From NCBI GenBank assembly GCA_020091685.1, contig CM034600.1, positions 13,600,938-13,664,937 of the forward strand: DNA of 64,000 bases. The letters are read 5' to 3'. The position numbers and the translations under genes were made by a program. Source of the stretch: Lutjanus erythropterus (Eukaryota > Chordata > Actinopteri > Lutjaniformes > Lutjanidae). Positions within the stretch are counted from its first letter, which is position 1. Every line of letters starts with the position of its first letter. Shown one piece after another: positions 51,240 to 63,731 of this stretch. Under the pieces are notes generated by a model, which had not been told where the DNA came from, searched no databases, and was given only the letters and a program-made list of their open reading frames with translations.

Positions 51240-51803
51240 GTGCAACATGCAGGAGCGGTTCTCGCTCTGTCAAAATGCCGACCTCTTTTCCATGAATTAT
51301 TTCTTATTGCGGTTCACTCCCACGGCCACGGAGCGTCTGACCCGCGGGAACGAGCCTGCGCTGTTGGAAGCGCGCAGCAATCATGCCTCGACCGTCGCAC
51401 GCCTCGCCAGTGTCGGAGAATAGGAAGAAGAAGAAATTCAGCTTTTATCTAACAAATTAACCGCTTATTCTGCGCTTCGTGGTGAAGACGCTGCCATTTT
51501 TTTTTCTTTTTACCCTATCTCGTCGATAATTTATAATTTTTTTTTCCCTCCCGTCAGTGAGTCAAACAGGGCAACAAGACACAGGAGGAGTACAGCTGTG
51601 GTGATGTGCCGTTTCAGGGCTCATCCTTCATCGTTTCACAGGTCATTCCTTTAACTCGACACTCCTGAAGCTTTTGTTCAGTTGGGGGATGTAAAACGCT
51701 GGGAAGCCACTTCAATAACGGACCCGAACTGATGTGAGAGTGTTTTCATTATTTCCCCGGAACAATGAGGAGCCGCTAGGAGCCTAAAAACGTGCCGTGA
51801 AAG
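51240..51803 (+). promoter_or_regulatory. CpG-rich promoter and non-coding first exon of a + strand gene
   Basis: This is the densest CpG block in the window (many CG pairs, with words like CCCGCGGGAACGAGCC and GAAGCGCGCAGC), in contrast to AT-rich flanks. It ends in a consensus donor, GAAAG followed by GTAAGAT at 51804. ATGs inside are soon stopped: one upstream ORF at 51383-51460 (25 codons, MPRPSHASPVSEN start) and one at 51765-51779 (MRSR). No frame runs from an ATG through the donor, so coding should begin in a later exon. The transcription start is not defined, and the left limit given is where CpGs become dense. By remembered vertebrate order the next gene after ACOT7 in this orientation is GPR153, an orphan receptor, but nothing coding here confirms that. 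A long non-coding RNA promoter is also possible. Confidence 0.5.
51383..51460 (+). other. Upstream ORF of 25 codons in the leader
   Basis: ATG at 51383, stop TAA at 51458-51460. The peptide has a basic run (RKKKKF) but no resemblance to a known protein. If the transcript starts upstream of it, it could lower translation of the main frame. A tiny second one (MRSR, 51765-51779) lies 25 bases before the donor. Confidence 0.35.
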
Positions 51804-53025
51804 GTAAGATAAAGACTCACACAGCGGCTGACTGTAATAATGTCACATTCACTCCTGATTATTAGGTCGTTTTGATGTGGAAACAACAACAAGGCTTCGT
51901 ACAAACAGGTGGTGTCCTGCAGCACGAGCAGCTCAGCTGATAATGACAGGGAAAAGTACATATTTGAATTAAAATGTAACATTCCTGTGGACCTGCCGTG
52001 CAAATCTGACCTATTTTGAGCATCACTGTAATCAGAATTCATGAAAGACAAATGCAAATGCGGAAGTGGCCTAATTGGCAGATTGAATGCTCTGTTAAAC
52101 ACAAATTTATCAGAGTGAGGAGCGTCTTTTATATTACATCTGTGTGCAAGGGGATTAAGAATGGTAATTACACAGAGCTGCTAGGTGTGGGATTACTAGA
52201 AATGACCAAGATTAGACACTCAGTTAACACTCTGTTGGCGATTGAAAGAAAAACGCACCAGTAATTGGAACAAATCACCCAGATAGTACACTCATATTTA
52301 TTATAGGCAGTTTGTGACATAAGAATATTGAGTATCTTGCAGCCACAAAGCTTATTATCACACATATAAGAGGGGCATGCAAACTTATGTAGCCAATTTC
52401 TGCAACGTGTTGCAATTTTAGCAAAGCTTCACATCTTTACTTTTGTTTTTTGTTTTTTTATCAATTCAACTTGTGTTTCTTTACAGCTGCTTCATCAAGA
52501 TATAATAGATAATCAAATTTTTTTTAGAAATTTAGAAAATTAGAATGTGCAGATATTTAACCTTAAAATGAAACTGCAAAAAAGAAAGAGTATATACTTA
52601 TGCTATAAGTTTGGAAGTAAAGTGTGAGTATGGTCACATCTTACAGTAGCACTAACAGTAATAGTGGACACAGCCAGCCATAACGTTATTAGGATATTTA
52701 CTCCTTTCACACTAGTATGGCTGAACACTTAATCAGAATATTATTGAAACTGCAATATGGCCAAGTGCAATATGTGTCACACCATACTATTATAAATGAA
52801 GCATTGTGGTGTACAGAGATGGACCGGCCTCCAAATCATATTCTCCTGACATAAGGGACAGATGTTTGATACAGAACCCAGCAAAAGTGACATCATCACC
52901 ATTTTTCTATTTTTTCAGTGATAATGAAATGCGAATATCACTATAAATCATGACTAATATCACAACTGCAATATCTGTCAGAATAATAGAAAAATAACTG
53001 TTTTGCGTATTGTCAGGCCACACTT

Positions 53026-54023
53026 AGGGGAAACCGGGGGCAATTGTAACAGGGAGGAGTTTTAACATGTTCATTTTCGCCAGTCATTAACAAACCAGAG
53101 TGATGACACTTTCTCTGCACATGCTCAGTAGGAATCTCTCTCTGCTTGTGGAGCAGGATCATTTCACCTCAGCAAACTTTTTCAACAAAAAACTCATCTT
53201 GAGGTATTAAAGTTACTTTTTGGATGTGCAGTATTTTTCTTCTGCAGTCTTAAGTTTAGATGACTGCAAATTTAAACTCAAATCAATTTTATCATTAGGC
53301 CACTGGTGGCATTACAAACTATGCTAATATAGGTGTTGCTAGCTAGCATACAAGATTTATCTTGGCTGCAAGATAAGGGCAATTGTATAGCTCAATGTAA
53401 AAACCTTGCTTGTCCATACTGACATACCTTTCTGTTAGAAAATGAACTTTGAGCTGTGTTCTTATTTGAGGCACAGTGGGTTAGTATGACATCTTTTATC
53501 AGTGTTAAAATTGCCCAAATCTCAGGGACCACTATAGAAATAAGTCTTGGACTTTATCATGTTATCCCTGACAATGTCATATATGCTGATACTTCTTTTA
53601 TTGTATTTTATCCTTCGTTGAATAAACTAAACTAAACTAAACTACTGTTAGCAATTGTAACACACTTATTTCTTGCATTCCATTTTATATTATAGTAAAC
53701 AGAACTCCCCCTGTGAAGCCAGTATTAGCAATCAGGTGCTGATTGGTTGCAGGAACATCTAAGGTGAAATATCAAAACAAACCACGCACACTGAGCTGAC
53801 TGTACTGTGAATTTATTAAGAGGAAACAATGCATTTTGCCCGTGGCTTCTTTGGGTTTGCTCAGTCTTATATATTACAGTCTTATATATGAAAATGTATT
53901 AATTGTATAATTAAGTAGTACACATTTATATGTGTAAAAGTAACTAGTATATTGGTAACTAGTACATTTCAAATAGTCTTGCAGTTATGGTGGAAAAAAT
54001 GTAACAGTTGTCCCCAGTCTCCC
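53026..54023. mobile_element. Inverted-end element of about 1 kb, copy 2
   Basis: Left end AGGGGAAACCGGGGGCAATT then GTAAC; the complement of the right end is CGGGAGACTGGGGACAACTG then TTAC, similar over about 23 bases. It has the same GTAACA-rich character as copy 1 at 50039. A tandem AACTA run at 53628-53642 in the middle looks like the tail of another, smaller insertion. Non-coding. Confidence 0.55.
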
Positions 54024-57000
54024 GTATATAATAAGTATAGAATCAAAGTGTTGAGCACAGCCACATACTGACACCTGCCATGCAGTATCAGTTACAGTAA
54101 CAGTGGTCATAAACAGCTATAACTGACACTGATTAGGGTATTTACAACTGTCAGACTAGTCCAAATTATTTACCCACTCAGTTCCAACCAGTTAAGTCAG
54201 TGGTTCAGAGAAACTGAAGTCATGCTTAAAATATATGTTTATTTATATTTTGTGAGTTTTATATATGTTCCAGTACAAAAAGATTTTTTTTACTGTAGAC
54301 CATGTTAATGATAAAAGACACAGAATGAGCAGACAGTTGATCTTTGCCTTCTTTTAAAATATTATTTTAATAAGTTTCCTATTAGTGAAGTCACAGTTTA
54401 AAAAGACGAGAGAGTAGATTGCATGTAGTCACTGACAGTGGACGTGCAAGCCAATGATCACATTCACTGCTCAGAGAAAGTGCTGTAGCCTCCATGTGAC
54501 AGTTGCTGCTACACCACAAAGCCTCACAACAGATCTCAGTGTTTCGCAGGGCATATGTGACATTTTGTTTGTCACACGTTTGGCTCTGTCATTTTGTGAC
54601 CGCGTTAGCCCGTCTTCACACTAGTCTATTTTTCGCTCACACACACAACACACTGACCAGAGCCCGCCTTCCTTTTAGATATTATCATATGGTAATGTGG
54701 CATTAATGATAATGAGAAGAGTATTAGTAAAGATCACAATCATAACTGGATGCTTTAAGCCCTTGGTACATGTTTGGATTCGATTATAAATATTTTGTAT
54801 TATTCTACCACCTTGATTCATTTAATATTGCATGTCTGTTCTCAAGACAAACTCTAAACCCTCTGCCATATGGTGCCCAGTGATCCAGCCACAGTCATAG
54901 CTGGAGGTATCTTAACATAAACAGGAAGACAGCCTCTAGGGTTACATTTGTGATGGAAAATTCAACTACTTACTCATGTGACGTGTTGCTCAGCCAAGAA
55001 AAGTGCTCACAATGTGCCTCAGGATGATCAAACAGCATGTTGAGTTCTGGCTCGTGACCTTTTAATACCTTGTACCTTATTAGTAAATTTGCAGCGTCCT
55101 ATCAGCACTGATTTCACCGGCATGGCTGGTAATCTGAGGTATTTACTGCAGCTTTGTGTATCAAGTGCAAAAAGGGAATTACAGAAATCACAGCAGATAT
55201 GACATATCAGTGCTGGGAGCTTGATATTTTGTAATGACTGCACACGGTATTTAAGATTATTACGTCAAGCTTGGCTGCAGTAGTTTGTTAATGCATACTC
55301 ACAGGCCCAACAGAATAATAGACACTTTCTACGTCAAATACGACTGAACTTACTTAGCCTTTCAGTATACCAGCAAATTGCAACCTATTTAGAAGTTTCT
55401 CTAATTAACAGCAATACATTGTAGTTTTTACCTCTTCTTGGAATTTTATCCTGCAAATACCCATTGAGAATATCTTGATGGAACAGCACAGACTCCATTT
55501 TACTGCAATGCAAAAGCCAATTAGAGCTGGCGGTTTTGATTTCCTGTTTATGGTTATGGCTCCTTCCATGGTTAGTGCACCTCAGAGGATAATACTATTG
55601 ATATTTACTGATGGGTACTTAATAAGTGATACTTAATCTAATGCTGCACCAATGTGTTTGTGCTTGAATCAGTCTTATAACACTTCTGTTCATAAGATGC
55701 TCTGATATAACCTCCTAATCAATCACGATTCATTAATGACTAGTTGATGCTTTCATCACTTGAATAATAGGCTGATATTTTAAAAAGGCATTGATACTCT
55801 GGAAACCCAATGGCTATTGTCTGACAATGATTTAGGCTCTGGGGACAACAGCCAGTGTTTCAGGGTTTCCATTAAAGCCAGCAGATATTCTGATAACAGA
55901 TTACGGAAAATTGGGCCAAGACTTCCTCTTCCATGCGTCGGCCATTGTTTACAGTTCAGTTAGCAATTTAAGACACAAAAATGGAGTTGGAGGCTAATCT
56001 CTTAAACAGAAATCTATAATTATCTCTATAATATATATATAATTAGAAAAAAGTTAATAAAAAGCTAAATCGTCATCAGGCAATAGTTCATGATTTCCTG
56101 GATTGCATTTTCATACTCAACATGCCAATACAGATTTTCATACTTGGTACCAGTTATGGAACTAACTAAGTGCATTTCCCCAAATACTGTATATACTGTA
56201 CTTAGGCTACTTTGAGGTATTTGTCACTTCATAACACTTATCCTTTTACTCCACTACAATTCAGACTACAATTATTTTACAGCTATAGTTACTAGATACT
56301 TTACAAATAACGATTTTACATACAAAATATGTAAAGATAAAATAAAAGTACCTCAAAATATATCAGTTATCAACAATTTAGCCAGTGAATATTTTGATAA
56401 CTGATAAATCATCTAAGTTATGTCTTGCTAAACATTTCATATGTGACATTTTGCTGCTTTTCTTGTCTTAAATTTCAGTAAACAGAATTATATTGTGGTT
56501 TGGACTGTAGGTCGGACAAAACAAGACCTTTGAAGGTATCAGAACACTTTGTTTAATTGTGATTATAACACAGAATTTAAAAAAAATATTCAGCAGGTTA
56601 ATCCACAATGAACAGTTATTAGTTGTAGCCCATTATAAAGTAGTTCAGAATTAGGTCCACTTAAAACAACTACAAGAGAAAATGCTGCTTAAACATTAAT
56701 GCTTGAGTAATAATAATATAGCAATATTCTACTTAATAGTATATTGTTAGGTATACTGTATACACTCACATGTACCACTTTCTTTGCACTGAGTACTTTT
56801 ACTATTCCTGTCATACTCAAAAGTGTTATGTTTCAATAATAGTGACCCTTTTGGCATATTGATCATGGAGGTTACCAAGCATTCAGTCATTTGCTGGTTT
56901 GATGTAGAACATGCAGCAGGAGGATACTGGTTCAGTAGACAAATTGTCTTAGCTTACCTCTTTCAACAGGAAGGTCAGAGGTCAAGGTCACATGAGCGCC

Positions 57001-58094
57001 TCTAGAGCTTATTATTTTCTGATGACTGGAGCAGATAGTGTTTCACTGGCTTTGTTTAGAGACTTAAGGGGAGCAGAGCTGACACAGGAACTTGAATCAG
57101 GTCCTCTGGTTAGAGAGAAGGCTGCCAACTCACTGCCTCCCTGCTGTGCATTAGTGAAATGCTGTGATTAAACGGAAGGGGCATTGCTCACATCATGTTG
57201 TTGTTTCAGTCCTTGAGTATGAGTGCTTGTGCATATTTGCTGTCTGGTGTCATAGTCTGTAAGTGGATACTTTACAATAACAACAGCCAAGGTACTCACA
57301 GTAAGATCATGATGCAGAATATAAAATGTAAGTTGTCATCTCTCATAATGATTCAGAGTGCTGTCCTACTCAAATAGACTGCGCTTGCAGGATAATATTT
57401 CATTCGTAGTGGAAACCAGAGTCCATTTTGCAATGGGATCACACCAGCCATGACACCCGTCAACATGTTGACATTCTGACCCGTTAGTGCTCAGTAATCA
57501 TTTCAATACTCTTACATGAGCACTCAGTACTCATGTGTTGGACCACATCTATCTGCAAACTTTGCCTTCATTGTGATCTCAGCTATACACAGATTTCATA
57601 GCTGCATATTGCACAGTTTTGATGGAATTGTCTTGACAAAATCTATCCAGAAAACAGAGAGTCCTACAGATAAACACCTGCTAATGTACTCTAAACCACT
57701 TCAGTGGCAGTTTACACCACCATAGGTGTCCCCAGGACCACATTTTGCCATAATGACACACGTAGACTGACAAGGTAAAATTTCACCTAATGTGTTAGAG
57801 TGGACGGAAATGATTGAAAATAGGATACAGTAATCCACAACTTAAAATGAATGTGGGCAAGGGATATAAAGTGGGGTGGTGCAATGGCCTAGGGCTGAGC
57901 ACTCAATTGAACATTGAACATAACAAAATCCCAATATGACCTACTACAGTTTTCAAATCACAGGAGGCACGTTTGCTAAAAGAAAGGTTCTCGTCAAAAT
58001 ACCATTAAATTAATTATTGTCTTGCTGCAGAGATGTTGTGGCCTGCACGTCATATTCTATGGACATAAGAAAAAATGAAAACATGCCATGATGG

Positions 58095-58124
<30 letters not shown>
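58095..58124. repeat. CA microsatellite
   Basis: CA run with one GCA interruption near its 3' end. Confidence 0.9.
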
Positions 58125-58125
<1 letters not shown>

Positions 58126-58893
58126 ACTCGTTAGGGTGAAAACAAAACCAACCACACAATGTTGTGTCTGGTAAATATACCAGCTACTGCAAAGTGAACT
58201 TTGGCCATGTGTTACTCCAAACAGGCCGGAACAAAATGACGATGTGGTTGTGAAAAAATGGATTTGAGCAGCTTGTATTTTTCCCATCATGCAACAGATG
58301 GATGTTTTTGAAAAGACCAGACAAGCCATTAACAGACTAACTGTTGGAGATATAGCTGAAGTAATATTCTTCTCTTATTGAGGCTGGTTTGACTTGTGTT
58401 TGGCAGATGAACCTCCTACACTGCTGTTCAGCATTCTTAATTGTGGAAAAAAAAACTCCTCTAGTGATTTGATTTGATTTTTCACATACACAAGCCAACA
58501 AAATAATGACGCTGATGCTGTTAATTAAATGTATGTGCATCATGCTATATTCGAATGCAGATGAAGTAGAATCAGCACTGTACCCCAGCAGAGGAGAAAT
58601 TTATTGTTTCCTGTTTTTGATCTTGTTTGACCAAGGCTGTGTCAAAATCACTCTGCTTAGTAAGGTCGTCTAATGATGATATCATTACTGTAAAGCAGCA
58701 CCAGACGACTCCGCAGAGCTCATGTTTTCATTTGCTCTGGCAAACATCTCGCCACCCTTCGATTCAGACAGGATTCTATCAGCCTTTGATCCGGGCTGGC
58801 CAATCACTGTTTATTTAATACGGGGTGGGTTTCTATATGTTAGTTGGCAGAGAAGCCTCACTGGTTCAGATTTGAAAAGTCAAATGTCACATG

Positions 58894-59180
58894 TTTCACT
58901 GCTCTGATTCGTTGTAGGTCTATCCAATTGTATCCAGTGTGCAGGTGCATCCAGAGCAACGCCTCACGCTCCCAAAACTCAGATCAAACTGTCAAACTAG
59001 GCAGAGCTGATCAAATGTGAATCAAGATTCTCTTACTATATGTCCTAGATGTTTCCAGATACATATTTTAGTGTATCCTTTAGCTGTAATAAGAGAAAGA
59101 TTGTGACTAGGAGGCCAAGAACTGCTATGCCACAGGTTTCGTTGCTCTGACTGGTTGTAGATCTATCCAATTGTGTCCAG
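58894..59180. repeat. Dispersed repeat with a 243-base internal direct repeat
   Basis: TTTCACTGCTCTGATTCGTT, GTAGGTCTATCCAATTGTATCC at 58894-58936 recurs as TTTCGTTGCTCTGACTGGTT, GTAGATCTATCCAATTGTGTCC at 59137-59180. About 86 percent of bases agree by eye over about 44 positions. The TCTATCCAATTG phrase is one I associate with a high-copy fish repeat. Confidence 0.6.
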
Positions 59181-59835
59181 ATTTTGGCCTACATGTGTTG
59201 GTAAGTTTTCTGGGAAATTTAAAATGAACTGAGTGGTTCCAGACTAATTCCCATTAGTTTGGAAATATAGGGACATTTAATATGACATCATCATGTAATT
59301 ATCAGTTTTATTTTGATATTAATTAGGGAAACATGCAGTTAGGGTGTGATCCAAAATTTATGTTTTTTTCCTGAATGTTTTCTTCCAAGACCAATGCAGT
59401 TGCTATGCAACATACACAATCAGACATCCAGTCTGGTTCCAGTACAGTGGAGCAGAGCACCTAATGTGATAGCGGCTTACAAATGGCTGATCTTATGAAA
59501 GGATGATAAGAACATGTCAGTTATTGGTGACACAATGAGCCATCTGGCTGTCATGTAAATGAAAACCGTTCTGGTGGAAGGAATTTTGACTGTGATGGGA
59601 AGGTCATATTTTCCTCAAAAGTTGAGCTGGTCCCTAATGGTTGCTTTATAATGTTTGTAATACTCTCCTGAGATTCCTCCTTTGAATACAGAACACTGAG
59701 ACCTAACAGTAATCTTGATGCATCCTAATTAAGCGTTGGGCATTTGGGGTTTTGATTCATGTGCATTTTGAATGGAAATATGTAGTAAAATATGTAGACT
59801 AATAATTTCGTAAGTGACATAATGGAGTTGGTAGT

Positions 59836-60500
59836 AGGTTTGTCATGATACCAGAATTTTAAGCTTTGGTATAATACCAGTATTAAAAATGATACTTGAT
59901 ACTTCTTTTGATACCAAAATAAAGTGAAAAGAAAATTCTAGGCACACAAAATAGGTAATTTTTTCCTGTCTTTAAAATGAACAACCTGCACAGTGCTGGT
60001 ACAAAAAACCTCTCTGAACATGGTCGAGTTTTGCTGTCGGAGGTAGGGCTGCAAGTATGGCTGCAACTAGGCTAACAATTATTTTCATTATAGATTAATC
60101 TTTTGATCATTTTCTCAATAAATCAATTAGATGTTTGATCATGCTTTTCCAAAGCCCAAGATGTCCTCAGATGTCTTATTTGCTCCACAAACCAAAGATA
60201 GTCACTTTTTTTTGAGATGCTGAAATCAGAGAATTTCTTTTTTTTTCCCTTGAAAAATGACTCAGAAGGATTAAGTGATTATCAAAATAATGAATGATTC
60301 ATTTAATATTTGACAACTAATCTAATAATCAAGTAACAGCTGCAAGCCAAACTTGGAGGTCTGAGGTCTTGAATGAGCATTAAGATTTTTTATTTGTTTT
60401 AGCTTTGGTACTTTGGATACTATAAAATGTTAGTATTGTATTGTTTTAAATATGTGGTATTGAAAAAAGTATTGCATTATCAATACTTTTGACAAGAACT
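59836..60500. mobile_element. MITE with GATACC-type ends, interrupted by another element
   Basis: The left end GGTTTGTCATGATACC and the complement of the right end, GTTCTTGTCAAAAGTATTGA, are related. Internal AGCTTTGGTA and GATACT words occur on both sides of a second element at 60045-60348. The outer sequence is therefore split by a later insertion. Non-coding. Confidence 0.5.
60045..60348. mobile_element. hAT-like MITE nested in the previous element
   Basis: The chain GGCTGCAACTAGGCTAAC, AATTATTTTCATTATAGATT, CCAAAGCCCAAGATGTCCTC, CACAAACCAAAGATA, AAAAATGACTCAGAAGG, GATTATCAAAATAATG, TTGACAACTAATCTAATAAT and AGCTGCAAGCC is the familiar order of the very abundant fish element that starts GGGCTGCAAC and ends GTTGCAGC. 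The ends are slightly degraded here. Confidence 0.75.
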
Positions 60501-61710
60501 CCTGGAAATGACGCCTAGCTAGTCAGGCGTGGGAATGACTTAACTGGCAATAGGGATGAAAGAGGCCTTTTTTTAATTTAATTTTTTAGTTCATTTTTAC
60601 TTTTTCTTCTATGACTCTATTTGTGTGACCCATTCAGTAAAAAAACCTCTTGGACTGTCACCTTTCCTTACCTCCAGTAACACCTATAGTTTAAAAAGAT
60701 AAACCAGCTGTTCTGCAGAGGTCACAAATATGAGCCTCCTGGGTCTTTGAGAGGTTAATCACCTTGGTTGTCAGAGGAATCTCTTTCTGCGGGACAGTGG
60801 GTTAAAGACGATCCCGCTGATCATTTGTCACGCAAGGTGGAACCTCTCCTGGACTCTCATAGATAACTAGATAATGAGTGCTCACTGGAGATGAGTAAGA
60901 TTGATAGTGTTTTGGCCTCAGAAGGCCATTGTAATCCTTCATCGGGTGAAGGGGGCTCTTCAGCTGCACATGCGTAAACTGGCAGCAACAATGATAATTT
61001 ATTAAAAATATGATGAAATAGTTGCAAGGTATTTTTATTGCATTTTATACTCATTGTTATTTATATTATTATTAAATTATAGAACAACAAAGTGGGAAAT
61101 ATTCACTTTGTCCTGTAATAATGTATCAGTTGTTAGAAAAGAGATACTTGCTATTCTGTTCTTCAAAGGTTATTTCCTTCTCCTTAAATGCTGAAAAAAA
61201 AATCTTATTTATTCTTTCATAATCCCCATTCCCTCTCACCAGGAGGCCATATCTCTGAACATTTTTAATAACCTTTAACAGCCCCCTTTAAAACCAGGAA
61301 AGTGCTTCTAGTAAATCATCTCCCCGGCTGAATGATCCTTTGGTTCACATAGAGAGCAAATGAAAAGCCTTTAAACAAAATGTTTTTAACTTTACATAAA
61401 AGATCTTGTGAGGGAGTGTAACTTAAGAGGTTCAGGATGTTTGTGTACAGCATTTCTCCAGTCTGATTTATGAAAATGTTTATGACCCAAACAGTCTAAT
61501 AGCATTGATAACAGCTTGAATATTCCATTAAATCAATGCCCCATGTTTTACTACAAGTAAGAGAACTGATGACATTCAGTAAGTATCAAATATGTCTTTA
61601 GCCTTCCAGCAAAGGACAGAGATTTTTCTGCTGTGACATTAGACCAAGGTAGCTCTTAGTAACGGGTGGCTGAGGTTCACCCAACTGGAGCAAGTACCTG
61701 CAGGTCTTCA

Positions 61711-61914
61711 ACCAATCACTTTTTTTTTTAAAGTTATGTTTTTGGGCTTTTCTTGCCTTTATTTGATAGTATAGCTGAAGAGTAGACAGGAAAGAGGGGT
61801 GAAGAGAAAGGGGATGACATGCAGCAAAGGGCCACAGGCAGGAGTCGAGCCAGCAGACACATGGGGCGGACACTCCACCAACTGAGCTAAACAGCCGCCC
61901 CGACCAATCACTTT
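61711..61914 (-). mobile_element. tRNA-derived SINE with 12-bp target duplications
   Basis: Read on the minus strand, a tRNA-like head starts near 61902 (GGGGCGGCTGTTTAGCTCAG) with A-box TAGCTCAGTTGG, followed by the B-box-like GGCTCGACTCC, a body ending CAAATAAAGGCAAG, and a short A-rich tail. The tail is the T run at 61720-61729 on the + strand. The 12 bases ACCAATCACTTT are found at 61711-61722 and again at 61903-61914, directly flanking the element: a target-site duplication made by LINE-type reverse transcription. The perfect duplication suggests a fairly recent insertion. About 180 bp without the flanks. Confidence 0.85.
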
Positions 61915-61924
61915 GTTGATATCA

Positions 61925-62365
61925 CAGGCTTTGTATGAGGCAGCAAGGGAAAGGACCCCAAATGCAGACAACAGGGACAATTCAGTGAAATTAAAGCTGG
62001 GGAAGGCAGTTTATTTTTTGCTGCAACATGCAAAAGTTCCATAATAACCTTGAAGCATGATGTAATCAACAATCAGCTATACACAGACTTACAGGCAAAG
62101 GCAGCAAGTCCAAACAGAAGTAGCCAAGAAAAACGAGGCGGTAAAAAGGTGCTGGCAGAGATTTGGGTTCAGATTCAGGGAGACATGGCATGATGCAACA
62201 TTGGCAGTCTGAGAACTGACTCGGGAAAAGGGGACTGGTGTAAATACTGATAGGGTGAGTGGAGAAGGTGGATGTGGGAGTCAGATGCCTGCAGGTGGGA
62301 AAATCTGAGGGCATCTGGTGGATAGAGGGAGGATGGCAGTGACTACAAAGCTTCATAGAAATGCA
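61925..62365. repeat. Dispersed fish repeat (probable)
   Basis: AAAGGACCCCAAATGCAGACA, CAGTTTATTTTTTGCTGCAA, and later GGGACTGGTGTAAATACTGA and GGGAAAATCTGAGGGCATC follow the layout I remember for a common percomorph repeat that begins with GGACCCAAATGCAGAC. The antisense 106-codon frame within it is Pro/Ser/Cys-rich and not a gene. Limits approximate. Confidence 0.45.
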
Positions 62366-62370
62366 GGGAC

Positions 62371-62620
62371 TAGGGCTGGGTATCAAACTTTGATAACTTT
62401 ATGGCATTGATTGAATTGCCTCAGTACTATTGAGTGTTGATAAATGCCAGGGTGTAACGATACATGGATCTGGATCAATATATTGATTCAATGCTCAACG
62501 ATCCAATATGATCTGTGCCAAGTGAAAATATTTATATATATTGTCATCTTTAGGATTCACCTTTATTTTGAATATCATTTAATATGTCAAATATGGCATT
62601 AGGCCTACTATAAATCAGAC
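62371..62620. mobile_element. Two overlapping MITE-like fragments
   Basis: TAGGGCTGGGTATCAAACTTT opens one fish-type element, and GGTGTAACGATACATGGATC with ATCAATATATTGATTC opens another inside it. Matching right ends could not be fixed, so both may be truncated. Confidence 0.4.
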
Positions 62621-62811
62621 AGCAGCGCAGTAATGTTAGACATTTTAGATGTTTCGTAATTGCTTTCAAGCGGGACATGGAAATGAATGACTGCCCCTGA
62701 CATTTCCTGTATGAGGCACTTAACCCTCAAAGCTGCAGAGGACTGCACTTGTACCGGGCAGCTTCCTAGCATGAGTGTTGGTAACTGCGTGAATGTGAAG
62801 TAGGGTGCTGC

Positions 62812-62830
62812 AAAAAAAAAAAAAAAAAAA
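62812..62830. repeat. 19-base poly-A run
   Basis: Uninterrupted A run. It could be the tail of a + strand retroposon, but no SINE body with A/B boxes was recognised in the 150 bases before it. Confidence 0.85.
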
Positions 62831-63012
62831 CGTACCTGCTGACTCGACTTGTCACATGTAAGCATCAGAAATGTAATATTAAACACTCAGCCTGTGCTCA
62901 GGGGAAAGCAGTGCAGCCTCCGGGGGCAGTGTACTTTCCTCTCTGACAGCTCCGAGACAACTAGCTGGTCGGGCAGTAAGACCCCATGCATCACACTTGT
63001 CAGCAGGGAGCT

Positions 63013-63349
63013 TATAAAAGAGGTCCACTCCCTCCGTCTACTCTATCTCCTGCCAGTTTTAAGCTGAGAGATGTGGGTCAGCAGCACCGCACATGTACGC
63101 CAGCTTTCACGCTGTACCACACCCAACACACTGACCGACATTGTGCCGATGGGCATGGTTAGAAGCGGCATTGTTGCCTTGAAAATCATCATGTTCCTGG
63201 GAACAGCTCTCCATGTAATTACTGGTCTGATCTCATCCAGACACATTCAGTCATCCATTTTGGCCTTTGTTTTAACAGATAAATCCGTTTTTATGCTTGC
63301 CAAAATCTGTCTAGGCACACTTGTCTCTTCCTCTCTGTATCTCAGCTGA
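63013..63349 (+). other. Unrecognised 92-codon open frame behind a TATA-like box
   Basis: TATAAAAG at 63013-63020 is followed 51 bases later by ATG (63071) of an open frame ending at 63349. The predicted peptide has two hydrophobic stretches (residues about 29-53, containing GIVALKIIMFLGTALHVITG, and about 60-92), so it could span a membrane. It does not resemble any family I know, and a 67-codon frame is open on the opposite strand over the same bases. Frames of this length are expected by chance in 64 kb, so I do not call it a gene. Confidence 0.12.
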
Positions 63350-63731
63350 TTATAGTTTAGATGAGGAATGAAAAAGTGTTGGTCCTTTTTTTCAGTAGTC
63401 CAAAATGTGACTACTGTGCAATTAAGACGAGAAGCCCTGTACTTACCAGGCTTCAGTGACGGACAGGGATCAAAATACAGCCCTGGCATTTACAACAGAC
63501 TGGCCCTGTTTTCAAACCCAATCCCAAGCTCAACAAATGTTCACACGAAAAGCTTGAGATAAAACAATGCAGACGGTTTAGACTGCAGAAATTCGCAAAA
63601 CAGAGCACAATATAATTGCTACAGTCCTGACGTATACAAACAAGGATCACACAATCAGAGAGCAGCAGAGCACTAAGTGTGACTACATCATTCGCTCCAC
63701 AAAAGGCACATTGAGCACAGATAAACCAGAC

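Noticed and set aside
62066..62386. 106-codon minus-strand Pro/Ser/Cys-rich frame
   Set aside because: It lies in a dispersed fish repeat and resembles no protein.
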